Below, one piece after another: positions 56,178 through 64,000 of a stretch of DNA of 64,000 nt. Positions within the stretch are counted from its first letter, which is position 1, and each line of letters opens with the position of its first letter. The stretch comes from Bartonella sp. M0177 (lineage in GTDB: Bacteria > Pseudomonadota > Alphaproteobacteria > Rhizobiales > Rhizobiaceae), in contig NZ_JACFOY010000001.1 in the NCBI RefSeq assembly GCF_016102285.1, positions 124,001 to 188,000 of the forward strand, in the 5' to 3' direction. The notes beneath the pieces were generated by a model. The model saw only the letters and a program-made list of their open reading frames with translations, was not told the DNA's origin and did not search any database. Both the position numbers and the translations under genes were made by a program.

Positions 56178-56208
56178 GAAAGGCACGTAAAATCTTTACG
56201 TGCCTTTC
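56178..56208. terminator. Bidirectional terminator between glpK and the lipoprotein gene
   Basis: A perfect 14-base stem (GAAAGGCACGTAAA / TTTACGTGCCTTTC) has a 3-base loop. A strong T-run is present on the minus side, with a weaker one on the plus side. Confidence 0.85.
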
Positions 56209-56228
56209 AAATTTAAACAAAGTCTGAA

Positions 56229-56510
56229 TTATCTGCAACGTGCTTCGAATACTTTGCCGTTACGATCGCGATAATGGCAGTAACGAACGTGATTCTTTGT
56301 GCGTGAATAGCCGATAAGGCCACCGGCAACAGCACCAATAGCAGCACCAGCGGCAACAGCTTTGCCACCGTGACCGAATGCAGCGCCACCCAAAGCACCA
56401 AGAGCAGCACCACCGGCACCCCACTTGGCAACTGTTTTCTCGTTTTGTGTACAAGCAACAGTTGAAAAGGCAAACATCAAAACGATAAATAAAGAACACA
56501 ATTTTTTCAT
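56229..56510 (-). CDS. Glycine-zipper lipoprotein (17-kDa antigen-like)
   Basis: This 93-residue lipoprotein has a signal peptide with lipobox STVAC (Cys20). It is followed by a glycine-zipper region (GAGGAALGALGGAAFGHGG, AAGAAIGAVAGGLIGY) that can form a membrane hairpin, and a basic tail ending VFEARCR. This is the layout of rickettsial 17-kDa surface antigen-like proteins and SlyB-type lipoproteins. It probably lies in the outer membrane; its function is unknown. Confidence 0.88.
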   Translation of the reverse strand: MKKLCSLFIVLMFAFSTVACTQNEKTVAKWGAGGAALGALGGAAFGHGGKAVAAGAAIGAVAGGLIGYSRTKNHVRYCHYRDRNGKVFEARCR

Positions 56511-57000
56511 GGTTTTACTCCAGAACCCTCAATGTGTTCCTATATAGCACAGTCAAAATCGCACGGCTCTAAAAATAGTTAATGTTCTATTAAAAATCGT
56601 TCTTTTCATTGCAGATATGCAACAGATGCGACAAAGGGAGAGAGACGATGAGAAAAATACAAAAAATTGGCGAAGAAATTTTTCAATTATAACAATAAAA
56701 ACAACAGTAAGTTTAGAAAAAGTTATTTCCTTCGTGAAGAAAAAGACATTTCATTTATGTGGAATTTTCAAGAATAGTGTCACGCTTTATAGCTTAACGG
56801 TTCAATGAATGGCGTCAAAATGTCAAGAAATAAGAAACAGCTTATTGAAATGACAGAATGCGTATTATTGAAATGAACTAAATCAGGATGATCGTTGCAA
56901 GCAATTTTCAAAGTCTACACGAATAGAGAATCCAAAATAAAGGGCGCTGTTTTGACCGGCGCCCGTTTTATTTGCGAATTCCGAACAAAAAATTCTGTCT
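56511..57000. other. 490-base AT-rich spacer
   Basis: It holds the lipoprotein promoter region and, at 56942-56972, the terminator of the next gene. An open frame at 56617-56808 is AT-rich and unlike any family I know. I see nothing else. Confidence 0.45.
56942..56972 (-). terminator. Hairpin terminator after the NDUFA9-like gene
   Basis: A GGGCGC / GCGCCC stem with an 11-base loop is followed on the minus strand by TTTATTTT. Confidence 0.65.
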
Positions 57001-58020
57001 TCAGATTTTTATATCTTTTTTGTAATTCTTCGTATTCTTGGCAAATTGCCCATGGGGACGGAAGCGCCACAAATAGGAAGGCAAAACAGCTTCCATTGCT
57101 CTTGGCTTAATGCCGACGCCTTCCAATGTCCGCCCTTCAAGCTTTGCTTCTTCCGAAACAATACAGTCTTTTTTGAGCATTTTGATCTGCTCGGATGTTG
57201 TCACCGTCGGAATCATCGGAATTTTTCCAAGGAGCCCGAAAATTCCGCCGATGAGGCTTCCAATTCCGAAGGGCACGGAAACCAGAGCTTTTTTCCGCAT
57301 GATAACTTTGAGCATTTCTTCAATAGCATGCCGATAGGTTATGACTTCTTTGCCACCCAGTTCATAAACCTTGCCTGCCGGAATATGTCCTTCAATTGCC
57401 GCAACAACGAAATTGGCAATATCGCCCACATAAACCGGTTGCAGTTTTGTCTCGCCACCGCCGAACATTGGCAACATCCATGTGAAGCGTGACATATCGG
57501 CGAGTTTGTTAAAGAAGGAATCTTCCTGACCGAAAATCACCGAGGGCCGCATGATAATGGCACCTTTATGGGCTTTTTGAACGGCCTGTTCGCCAAGCGC
57601 TTTGGTTTTCGGATAGGACAGATTGGAATTGATATCGGCATTCAAGGCCGACATATGAATGAGAGGAATACCGGCACTTGCTGCAAGTTCGGCAACATTT
57701 TTTGCACCTTCAACTTGCACATTTTTATAATTGTTTTTGCCTTGCGAATAAAGAAGGCCGGGCAGAAACACGGCCGCATCGGCGTCAATCAGCGCACGCG
57801 CAACAGATTCACGGTTACGCACATTGGTCTTCATCATTTGGGTTTGACCAACTTCACCAATTTGTAACATATAATAGGCAACTTCCGGCCGACGCACAGC
57901 GATGCGAACCCGATAGCCACGTTTTGTCAATGTTTCGACCACATGGCGACCGACAAAACCTGAACCACCAAACACGGTAATGAGTTTCGGGTATTGATAA
58001 AGTTCGGTACTGAGCGTCAT
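57001..58020 (-). CDS. NAD(P)-binding, complex I NDUFA9-family protein
   Basis: This atypical short-chain dehydrogenase/epimerase has 339 residues and resembles the NDUFA9 accessory subunit of respiratory complex I. The Rossmann motif is TVFGGSGFVGRHVVETL near residue 15. YPKTKALGE keeps the Tyr-x3-Lys spacing, and RPSVIFGQEDSFFNK is typical of the group. A C-terminal hydrophobic hinge (FGIGSLIGGIFGLLG) may touch the membrane. The GTG at 58029 is rejected in favour of ATG 58020, 8 bases after GAGGAG. Confidence 0.9.
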   Translation of the reverse strand: MTLSTELYQYPKLITVFGGSGFVGRHVVETLTKRGYRVRIAVRRPEVAYYMLQIGEVGQTQMMKTNVRNRESVARALIDADAAVFLPGLLYSQGKNNYKNVQVEGAKNVAELAASAGIPLIHMSALNADINSNLSYPKTKALGEQAVQKAHKGAIIMRPSVIFGQEDSFFNKLADMSRFTWMLPMFGGGETKLQPVYVGDIANFVVAAIEGHIPAGKVYELGGKEVITYRHAIEEMLKVIMRKKALVSVPFGIGSLIGGIFGLLGKIPMIPTVTTSEQIKMLKKDCIVSEEAKLEGRTLEGVGIKPRAMEAVLPSYLWRFRPHGQFAKNTKNYKKDIKI

Positions 58021-58136
58021 AGGGTGCACTCCTCAAAAATCTTCAATCTTTGCCTTTATATGGTTTAGCTTGTTTTGGCTCGAACGCAAGTCTTTTGAAC
58101 TATTCTCATTAAATGTTGAAGTGATTAACAGTCGTT

Positions 58137-59456
58137 TTATTCCGGTGGTGTCCCATTTTTCTTCAAAAAGTCACCCGCCATATAAAGTGAACCCGCAACA
58201 AGAATGGTTCTTTGAGGTGTGAGACCGGAAATTTTTTGGAAAGCATCTTCAAGAGAGGTCGTGGTTTCAGCTTTCAAACCGGCTGATCGGACAACTTTAG
58301 CCAATTCTTGAGGCGCGACACCACTATCACTCAACAAGACCGGTACAGTGTAAACTTTGTCGACAAGTCCTTCGAGTTCTTTGAAATAGTGGAAGGAATC
58401 TTTTGTATTGATCATACCGGCAACCATTGTCACCGGTCCCACTCCTTTTTCTTTCCAATGCCTGATTTCTTGTGCAATGACTTTCGCGCCTGCCGGATTA
58501 TGCCCGCCATCAAGAAAAACTGTCATCGTTTTTGGCAAGGAATCAATCAGTTTGCCGCTTTTGATGCGCTGCATTCGCGCGGGCCAGACAATATTTTGCA
58601 TGGCTTTGGCAATATCCTGATCGGTCAATTTGAAACCGGCATGGAGGACAGCTTCAATGGCGCTCGCTGCATTGCTGATTTGATGGTCCCCGCGAAGCGA
58701 GGGAAGCGGAAGTTCTTTAAGGCCCTCTTCATTTTGGAAAACCATATGCCCATGGTCATTATAGGCCTCAAAATCCTGACCATAAATGACGAAAGGAGCA
58801 TGGCGCTTCTGTGCAATGCTTGTTAAAACGTCGATAGCACCATCGCTTTCCTGCTTGCCGATAACAAGCGGGACACCTTCTTTGATAATGCCGCCCTTTT
58901 CGAAAGCGATCTTTTCGACTGTATTACCGAGCAAAGCAACATGATCGAGCGATATCGGCATAATAAGAGAAACAGCCGGCTTTTTAATGACGTTGGTTGC
59001 GTCGAAACGCCCACCCAGCCCCACTTCAAGTATAACGGCATCTGCCGGATGTTCAGAAAAAAGCAGAAAGGCAACAGCCGTCAACAATTCGAAAACTGTA
59101 ATCGGTTGGTTCCGATTGGCTTTTGTGACCCGTTCTATTGCATCGGCAAGAGTATCATTATCAACAAATTTGCCGCCACCTTTTCCACCCAAGCGGTAGC
59201 GTTCGTTCCAATGAACAAGATGGGGAGATGTATGGACATGAACGCTATATCCGGCACTTTCAAGAAGCGCACGGCAAGCCGCTGCCGCTGACCCTTTTCC
59301 ATTGGTGCCCGCAATATGGATAATTGGCGGCAATTTCAAATGTGGATTGCCGAGATTTTCCAAAAGCCGCGAGATACGGTCGAGCGAAAGGTCAAACCCT
59401 TTCGGATAGCGCTTGAGAAGGCTATTGATAAGCGTGTCTACCCGATTTTCGGTCAT
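58137..59456 (-). CDS. folC: Bifunctional folylpolyglutamate/dihydrofolate synthase
   Basis: FolC makes dihydrofolate from dihydropteroate and then adds glutamates. The 439 residues have the P-loop HIAGTNGKGSAAA near residue 47, the SPHLVHWNER motif, EVGLGGRFDATNVI and FLDGGHNPAGAKV. It begins 6 bases after accD, a Rhizobiales arrangement, and is the last gene of the trpF-trpB-trpA-accD-folC run. Confidence 0.97.
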   Translation of the reverse strand: MTENRVDTLINSLLKRYPKGFDLSLDRISRLLENLGNPHLKLPPIIHIAGTNGKGSAAAACRALLESAGYSVHVHTSPHLVHWNERYRLGGKGGGKFVDNDTLADAIERVTKANRNQPITVFELLTAVAFLLFSEHPADAVILEVGLGGRFDATNVIKKPAVSLIMPISLDHVALLGNTVEKIAFEKGGIIKEGVPLVIGKQESDGAIDVLTSIAQKRHAPFVIYGQDFEAYNDHGHMVFQNEEGLKELPLPSLRGDHQISNAASAIEAVLHAGFKLTDQDIAKAMQNIVWPARMQRIKSGKLIDSLPKTMTVFLDGGHNPAGAKVIAQEIRHWKEKGVGPVTMVAGMINTKDSFHYFKELEGLVDKVYTVPVLLSDSGVAPQELAKVVRSAGLKAETTTSLEDAFQKISGLTPQRTILVAGSLYMAGDFLKKNGTPPE

Positions 59457-59462
59457 TTCAAT

Positions 59463-60359
59463 TCAAGCAGCTTTACTACCGTGATGTTTGCCAGAATGAT
59501 GTTCTGGGGCCGGCAATTTCATCATCAGCCGCAAAAGTTTGGCAATGGTCGATTTCAACTCAAGCCGTGAGACCACCATATCTACCATACCATGTTTGAG
59601 AAGATATTCGGCGCTCTGGAAACCTTCCGGCAGCTTTTCGCGAATGGTTTGTTCGATCACACGGGGACCGGCAAAACCGATCATCGCACCGGGTTCTGCT
59701 ATATGAACATCACCCAGCATGGCATAAGAAGCGGTAACACCACCGGTCGTCGGATTGGTCAAAACAACAATATAAGGAAGCTTTGCATCTTTCATCATTT
59801 CAACTGCAACAGTCGTGCGCGGCATTTGCATGAGAGAAAGTGTGCCTTCCTGCATACGGGCTCCGCCAGAGGCTACAAAGAGCACCAAAGGCCGTTTTTC
59901 CTGAATGGCTGTTTCAAATGCTTTGATAATGGCCTCACCTGCCGCCATACCAAGCGAGCCACCCATAAAGGCAAAATCCTGCACAGTGGCTATAATAGGG
60001 AGGCCTTCAATGGTGCCGCGTGCATTCATAATATCGTCGTCAACACCGAGTTTCGAACGATAATCTTTCAAACGGTCAATATAGCGCTTTTCATCGCGGA
60101 ATTTCAGCGGGTCGATGACAACTTTCGGATTTTCTAAAAGTTCATAGGCACCATCGTCGAAAAAGCTTTCCAGACGGGCTTTTGCAGGTATGCGCATATG
60201 GTAGCCCGAGTTCGGAACGACATATTGGTTTTTTTCGAGATCTTTGTGAAAGACCATTTCACCGCTGGCAGGGTCTTTCACCCATAAATTTTCTGGCATC
60301 TCACGACGACCAAACATCGAGTTGATCTTCGGACGAACATAATTGGTAATCCAGTTCAT
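59463..60359 (-). CDS. accD: Acetyl-CoA carboxylase, carboxyltransferase beta subunit
   Basis: AccD, with AccA, transfers carboxyl from biotin to acetyl-CoA, the first step of fatty acid synthesis. The 298 residues have the crotonase-type core ([46 protein letters not shown]). The N-terminal region where E. coli AccD has a four-Cys zinc ribbon (here [19 protein letters not shown] and VVPNSGYHM) contains no cysteine at all. It lies between trpA and folC. Confidence 0.96.
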   Translation of the reverse strand: MNWITNYVRPKINSMFGRREMPENLWVKDPASGEMVFHKDLEKNQYVVPNSGYHMRIPAKARLESFFDDGAYELLENPKVVIDPLKFRDEKRYIDRLKDYRSKLGVDDDIMNARGTIEGLPIIATVQDFAFMGGSLGMAAGEAIIKAFETAIQEKRPLVLFVASGGARMQEGTLSLMQMPRTTVAVEMMKDAKLPYIVVLTNPTTGGVTASYAMLGDVHIAEPGAMIGFAGPRVIEQTIREKLPEGFQSAEYLLKHGMVDMVVSRLELKSTIAKLLRLMMKLPAPEHHSGKHHGSKAA

Positions 60360-60397
60360 CTATGTCACCTTATCCTGTTTGTTGGCAAAGCTTCAAT

Positions 60398-61228
60398 TCA
60401 GCCTTTTCTGGCTTCCAATACACCTGCACTCAATTGCTTTACAAGGTCACTTGCCGCTTTTGCCGCATCACCTTTCGGGTGGCCATTTTCATCAAGAGTA
60501 GAAGCAATGGCGTTGACAATTGCACTTCCGACCACAACACCATCAGCAGCGCGACCAATTTTTGCTGCCTGTTCTCCGGTTTTGATACCGAAACCGACAG
60601 CAATCGGTAAAGACGTGTGTTTTTTAATATTTTCCACCGCTTTGGCTACAATATCGGTGTCGGGCAGGGCTTGACCTGTAATGCCGGTCATCGAGACATA
60701 ATAGACAAAACCGGAAGTGTTTTCCAGTACTTTTGGCAGCCGTTTATCATCGGTTGTCGGCGTTGCCAGACGAATGAAATTGATACCCGCTTTGACGGCA
60801 GGCAAGCAAAGTTCGTTATCCATTTCCGGCGGCAAATCAACAACAATCAAACCGTCAATATCGGCTTTTTTGGCGTCAACCAGAAATTGATCCACCCCAT
60901 GAACATAGATCGGATTATAATATCCCATCAACACAATTGGCGTGGTCTGGTCGGTTTTGCGGAATTCACTAACGAGTTTTAAAGTTTTATTGAGTGTCTG
61001 TCCGGCTTTCAAAGCGCGGATACCCGCCGCCTGAATGGTCGGACCATCCGCCATCGGGTCGGAAAATGGCATTCCAAGCTCGATAATATCGCTACCGGCT
61101 TTTGGAAGTGCTTTCATAATTTCAAGTGAAGTGTCAAAATCGGGGTCCCCTGCCATCATATAGGTCACAAGAGCAGGACGATTGTTATTCTTGGCTTTTT
61201 GAAATGTTTCTTTGATACGTGTTGTCAT
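60398..61228 (-). CDS. trpA: Tryptophan synthase, alpha subunit
   Basis: TrpA cleaves indole-3-glycerol phosphate to indole, which is channelled to TrpB. The 276 residues keep the catalytic Glu in [18 protein letters not shown], the following Asp of the SDPMADGP loop, and the phosphate-binding region [15 protein letters not shown] and [10 protein letters not shown]. It is 16 bases after trpB and part of the trpFBA-accD-folC run. Confidence 0.98.
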   Translation of the reverse strand: MTTRIKETFQKAKNNNRPALVTYMMAGDPDFDTSLEIMKALPKAGSDIIELGMPFSDPMADGPTIQAAGIRALKAGQTLNKTLKLVSEFRKTDQTTPIVLMGYYNPIYVHGVDQFLVDAKKADIDGLIVVDLPPEMDNELCLPAVKAGINFIRLATPTTDDKRLPKVLENTSGFVYYVSMTGITGQALPDTDIVAKAVENIKKHTSLPIAVGFGIKTGEQAAKIGRAADGVVVGSAIVNAIASTLDENGHPKGDAAKAASDLVKQLSAGVLEARKG

Positions 61229-61244
61229 AGCCGCTCTCTCAAAC

Positions 61245-62465
61245 TCACATATTCATGCCAAGAAGTGTTCCGACAGTGTGCACATCCTTGTCACCACGAC
61301 CGGAAAGATTGACAATAATAATCTGTTCTTTATCCATCTTCGGCGCTTCCTTGATGGCTTGCGCAACAGCATGCGAAGATTCGAGCGCCGGTATAATGCC
61401 TTCAAGACGTGTCAAAAGCTGGAAGGCTTCCAATGCTTCTGTGTCAAGAATCGGCACATATTCAACACGCCCCTTATCTTTGAGCCATGAATGTTCGGGC
61501 CCCACACCCGGATAATCAAGACCTGCCGAAATCGAATGGCCTTCAAGAATCTGGCCGTCATCATTCTGGATAAGATAGGTACGATTGCCGTGCAGAACGC
61601 CTGGACTTCCGGCCGTCATGGAAGCGCAATGCTCGTTCCCTTTAAGGCCACGCCCACCTGCTTCAACGCCGATGATTCTGACAGTTTTATCGTCAAGGAA
61701 GGGGTAGAAGAGGCCAATCGAATTCGAACCACCGCCAACGGCAGCAATCAGCAGATCGGGAAGGCGACCTTCGCGCTCGAGGATTTGCTCTCTTGCTTCT
61801 TTGCCAATGACTGACTGGAAATCCCGAACCATTTCCGGATAGGGGTGCGGGCCTGCGGCAGTGCCAATCAGATAATAGGTGTCGCGGACATTGCTTACCC
61901 AATCGCGCAAAGCTTCATTCATGGCGTCTTTCAATGTGCCGTTACCCGCTTTAACAGCGTTAACCTTGGCGCCCAGAAGTTCCATGCGGAAAACATTGGG
62001 TTTTTGCCGTTCGACATCGGTCGAACCCATATAGACAACACAAGGCAGGCCAAAACGCGCACATACGGTAGCTGCTGCAACACCGTGTTGTCCGGCGCCT
62101 GTTTCGGCAATGATACGGGTTTTGCCCATGCGGCGCGCAAGCAGAATTTGTCCCAGACAATTGTTGATTTTGTGGCTGCCGGTGTGGTTCAGATCTTCCC
62201 GTTTCAAATAGATTTTCGCACCGCCAAGATGCTTGGTCAAACGCTCGGCATAATAAAGTTTCGATGGACGACCTGCATAATTGGTGGAAAGATTTTTCAG
62301 TTCGATATTGAAAGCCGGGTCATCCTTGGCTTCGTTATATGCTTTCTCCAATTCCAGAATAAGCGGCATCAAGGTTTCGGCAACAAAACGCCCGCCATAT
62401 ATACCGAACATCCCCGCTTCATCTGGGCCTGTTTTAAAGGAATTGATTTCAGCCGACTTTTCCAC
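61245..62465 (-). CDS. trpB: Tryptophan synthase, beta subunit
   Basis: TrpB condenses indole with serine using PLP. From the GTG at 62465 it has 406 residues, the usual length; AAGGAG lies 6 bases ahead, whereas an 18-codon longer frame (to 62519) overlaps trpF and lacks a site. The PLP lysine is in [15 protein letters not shown], the phosphate cradle is GGGSNSIG, and [12 protein letters not shown] is the conserved N-terminus. The trpF stop is 10 bases upstream. Confidence 0.97.
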   Translation of the reverse strand: MEKSAEINSFKTGPDEAGMFGIYGGRFVAETLMPLILELEKAYNEAKDDPAFNIELKNLSTNYAGRPSKLYYAERLTKHLGGAKIYLKREDLNHTGSHKINNCLGQILLARRMGKTRIIAETGAGQHGVAAATVCARFGLPCVVYMGSTDVERQKPNVFRMELLGAKVNAVKAGNGTLKDAMNEALRDWVSNVRDTYYLIGTAAGPHPYPEMVRDFQSVIGKEAREQILEREGRLPDLLIAAVGGGSNSIGLFYPFLDDKTVRIIGVEAGGRGLKGNEHCASMTAGSPGVLHGNRTYLIQNDDGQILEGHSISAGLDYPGVGPEHSWLKDKGRVEYVPILDTEALEAFQLLTRLEGIIPALESSHAVAQAIKEAPKMDKEQIIIVNLSGRGDKDVHTVGTLLGMNM

Positions 62466-62475
62466 GTCAGTCTCC

Positions 62476-63126
62476 TTAATTTTCAACGGCTTTTTTGACA
62501 GAATCAAAAAAACCTTCAATCAATTTTATGTCCTTAACACCGGGAGCACGTTCAACGCCACTTGAAATATCAAGAATGTCAGGGGAAGCTATTCTGATGG
62601 CTTCTTTAACATTTTGCGCGTTCAACCCACCCGAAAGCACGGTTTGACAGTCTTCGTCAAGCGTCTTTAAAAGCGACCAGTCGAAAGAAATTCCGTTCCC
62701 GCCAGGTAATTGTGAGCCTTCGGGAGCTTTGGCGTCAAATAAAAATATATCCACCAAACCACGATAGGCAGCGACCTCATTAAAATCCGATTGTTCACGA
62801 ATAGAGAAGGCTTTGATAATCGGCAAACCATAAGTGGTTGCAAGCTGTTTCACGCGTTCGGGTGATTCATGGCCATGAAGCTGGAGAATATCGGGATGGA
62901 CATTCGCGACGATTTTCGAAAGCATTTCATCATCGGCATCGACCGTGACAGCAACGAGTTTCACCGGCTTTTTGATGAGCGGGCGCAATTGCTCTGCCTC
63001 TTCAATTGAAAGATGACGCGGGCTTTTGGCAAAAAAGATAAAGCCGATATAATGCGCACCGTTGTCGATGGCAGCGTTTATTGCTTCAGGTGTTTTCAAC
63101 CCGCATATTTTTATAAGAGGCTTCAT
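62476..63126 (-). CDS. trpF: Phosphoribosylanthranilate isomerase
   Basis: TrpF converts phosphoribosylanthranilate to the carboxyphenylamino-deoxyribulose phosphate used by TrpC. The 216 residues form a TIM barrel with catalytic Cys8 in [29 protein letters not shown] and [13 protein letters not shown]. It is the first gene of the run. trpC, trpD and trpE are not in the window, so they must be elsewhere or absent. Confidence 0.97.
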   Translation of the reverse strand: MKPLIKICGLKTPEAINAAIDNGAHYIGFIFFAKSPRHLSIEEAEQLRPLIKKPVKLVAVTVDADDEMLSKIVANVHPDILQLHGHESPERVKQLATTYGLPIIKAFSIREQSDFNEVAAYRGLVDIFLFDAKAPEGSQLPGGNGISFDWSLLKTLDEDCQTVLSGGLNAQNVKEAIRIASPDILDISSGVERAPGVKDIKLIEGFFDSVKKAVEN

Positions 63127-63193
63127 AATCTCTTGTTGTCACAAAAGTCGGATAAAGTCGAGAAGATGTTGAAATTGTCGGTAATCTATCTCG

Positions 63194-63897
63194 TTATTGA
63201 CTGATTTTTTTAGACAGGCTTTTGTGGAGATAGGTCATCATTGCCGCAGCAAAAAGCGGCGTCAGCAAGTTCAGCACCGGCACAGAAACAAAAAGTGCAA
63301 TGATAACACCGCCACAAAATACATAAATCGCATTCTGTTTATAGAATCGGCGGGAGTCAGGCTCTGTGCGGTGTCGGCAGGCGGCAAATTCGAAATATTC
63401 GCGGCCAAGAAGATAGCCATTGATCACATAGAAAGCGACGAGATTGACGCCGGGGAAGAAATAGAGAATCAGCGCAATGATATTACCGACAATGCTCAAA
63501 GCCAGAAATTTCAGCGAGATGACAAGCGAACGGCCAAGCGGCATTGCAACGCCCAGCGGATCGTCAGGATAATCTGTTTTTTCGATAATTTCGGCCGCAT
63601 CATCCATAAAATAACCACCGATCAGTGATGTAATCGGGGCAATCAAGAGTGCCATAAGCAGAGCGAGCCCCACCGAAAGACAATGACGGCAACAAATCCG
63701 AGCCAGCCCGCCCAGTCGGGAAAATCGGGCATATATTGTTGCAGGAATGGCCAAACATAATAAAGGAATAATTCGCGCAAGCAGAACCATAAAATTGCCA
63801 ATAAAAGCAATGTTGCGCTCAATGCTTTCCAAAGCATTGAACGGTATGGCGGGGTAAATAGGCGCGAGAAAGCGCGATAGGCTGCGTCAAAAATCAT
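63194..63897 (-). pseudogene. EI24/CysZ-type membrane protein gene with a one-base frameshift
   Basis: The N-terminal part reads MIFDAAYRAFSRLFTPPYR to GWLGFVAVIVF in one frame (63897 to about 63676). The rest reads SVGLALLMALLIAPITSLIGGYF through KTDYPDDPLG to the end in another frame (to 63194). Adding one T in the TTT run (AAA on the plus strand at 63676-63678) restores one continuous EI24-domain protein of about 235 residues with the family's usual helices. It is either a real frameshift or a sequencing error. The family includes the sulfate transporter CysZ. Confidence 0.85.
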
Positions 63898-64000
63898 GGG
63901 GATATAGATAGAAAGCAGGCAAAAAGAAACAAGAGGGGCTTTAGCTCTCTGGTCTTTTGTGTTCTGAACGAGTAATGAGCGAGGGAGAATAAAATACGGA
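63898..64000. other. Right edge, upstream of the EI24-type gene
   Basis: These are non-coding bases ahead of the frameshifted gene, with no feature I can support. Confidence 0.4.

Noticed and set aside
56617..56808. 63-codon open frame in the AT-rich spacer
   Set aside because: It has low-complexity AT-driven composition and resembles no family.

Overview
The window looks like chromosomal DNA from an alphaproteobacterium of the Hyphomicrobiales (Rhizobiales), probably a Bartonella-like organism with mid-40s GC (estimated by eye). I infer this from four things: a class I lysyl-tRNA synthetase, the gene order pckA / chvI-chvG-hprK-EIIA(Man)-HPr, a trpF-trpB-trpA-accD-folC block, and a DUF1150 gene behind a small heat-shock gene. 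The bee-gut Bartonella apis group is my best guess because of the GC and the retained tryptophan genes, but no species marker is present. I saw no tRNA, rRNA, insertion sequence, prophage or CRISPR array.

Layout. 0-6.4 kb: addB (cut by the left edge), addA and trxA. 7-16 kb: an XRE regulator, prfC, lysK, a TerB-like protein, a lone Lrp-type ligand-binding domain, a small periplasmic copper cluster (Cys-rich protein plus PCuAC chaperone), alkB, a three-copy 55-bp repeat array, a BON-LysM protein and arfB. 16-22.4 kb: pckA diverging from chvI-chvG-hprK-manX-ptsH, which joins envelope sensing to the nitrogen/carbon PTS. 22.8-26.5 kb: a TRIC channel, an MDR oxidoreductase, a solute-binding protein and PPK2. 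27-30.7 kb: def-fmt-truA and rmuC.

30.9-43.3 kb is the accessory part of the window, and almost everything in it is envelope-directed: an autotransporter, a lytic-transglycosylase lipoprotein, a PH-like membrane protein, an EamA exporter, a Pro/Gly-rich exported protein, a DUF992 protein with a His/Lys repeat tail, a periplasmic ClpP-fold protein with altered motifs, and three consecutive membrane proteins I cannot assign.

43.3-58 kb: hsp20 and DUF1150 behind a likely sigma-32 promoter and a ROSE-type RNA thermometer; nth and ada (DNA repair); rpmI-rplT, a kinase-like gene, pheS and pheT; glpD-glpF-glpK for glycerol use; and a glycine-zipper lipoprotein. 57-64 kb: an NDUFA9-type protein, then trpF-trpB-trpA-accD-folC on the minus strand, then a CysZ/EI24-type gene split by a one-base frameshift.

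The strongest leads are the ROSE thermometer before hsp20, a terminator hairpin inside the leader of the Pro/Gly-rich exported protein, two orphan terminators that may end unannotated small RNAs, the aquaglyceroporin with NPS/NAA in place of both NPA motifs, a cysteine-free AccD, the frameshifted EI24 gene, and the unassigned three-gene membrane cassette. I did not find one clearly new multi-gene system; the membrane cassette and the surrounding envelope block are the best place to look.
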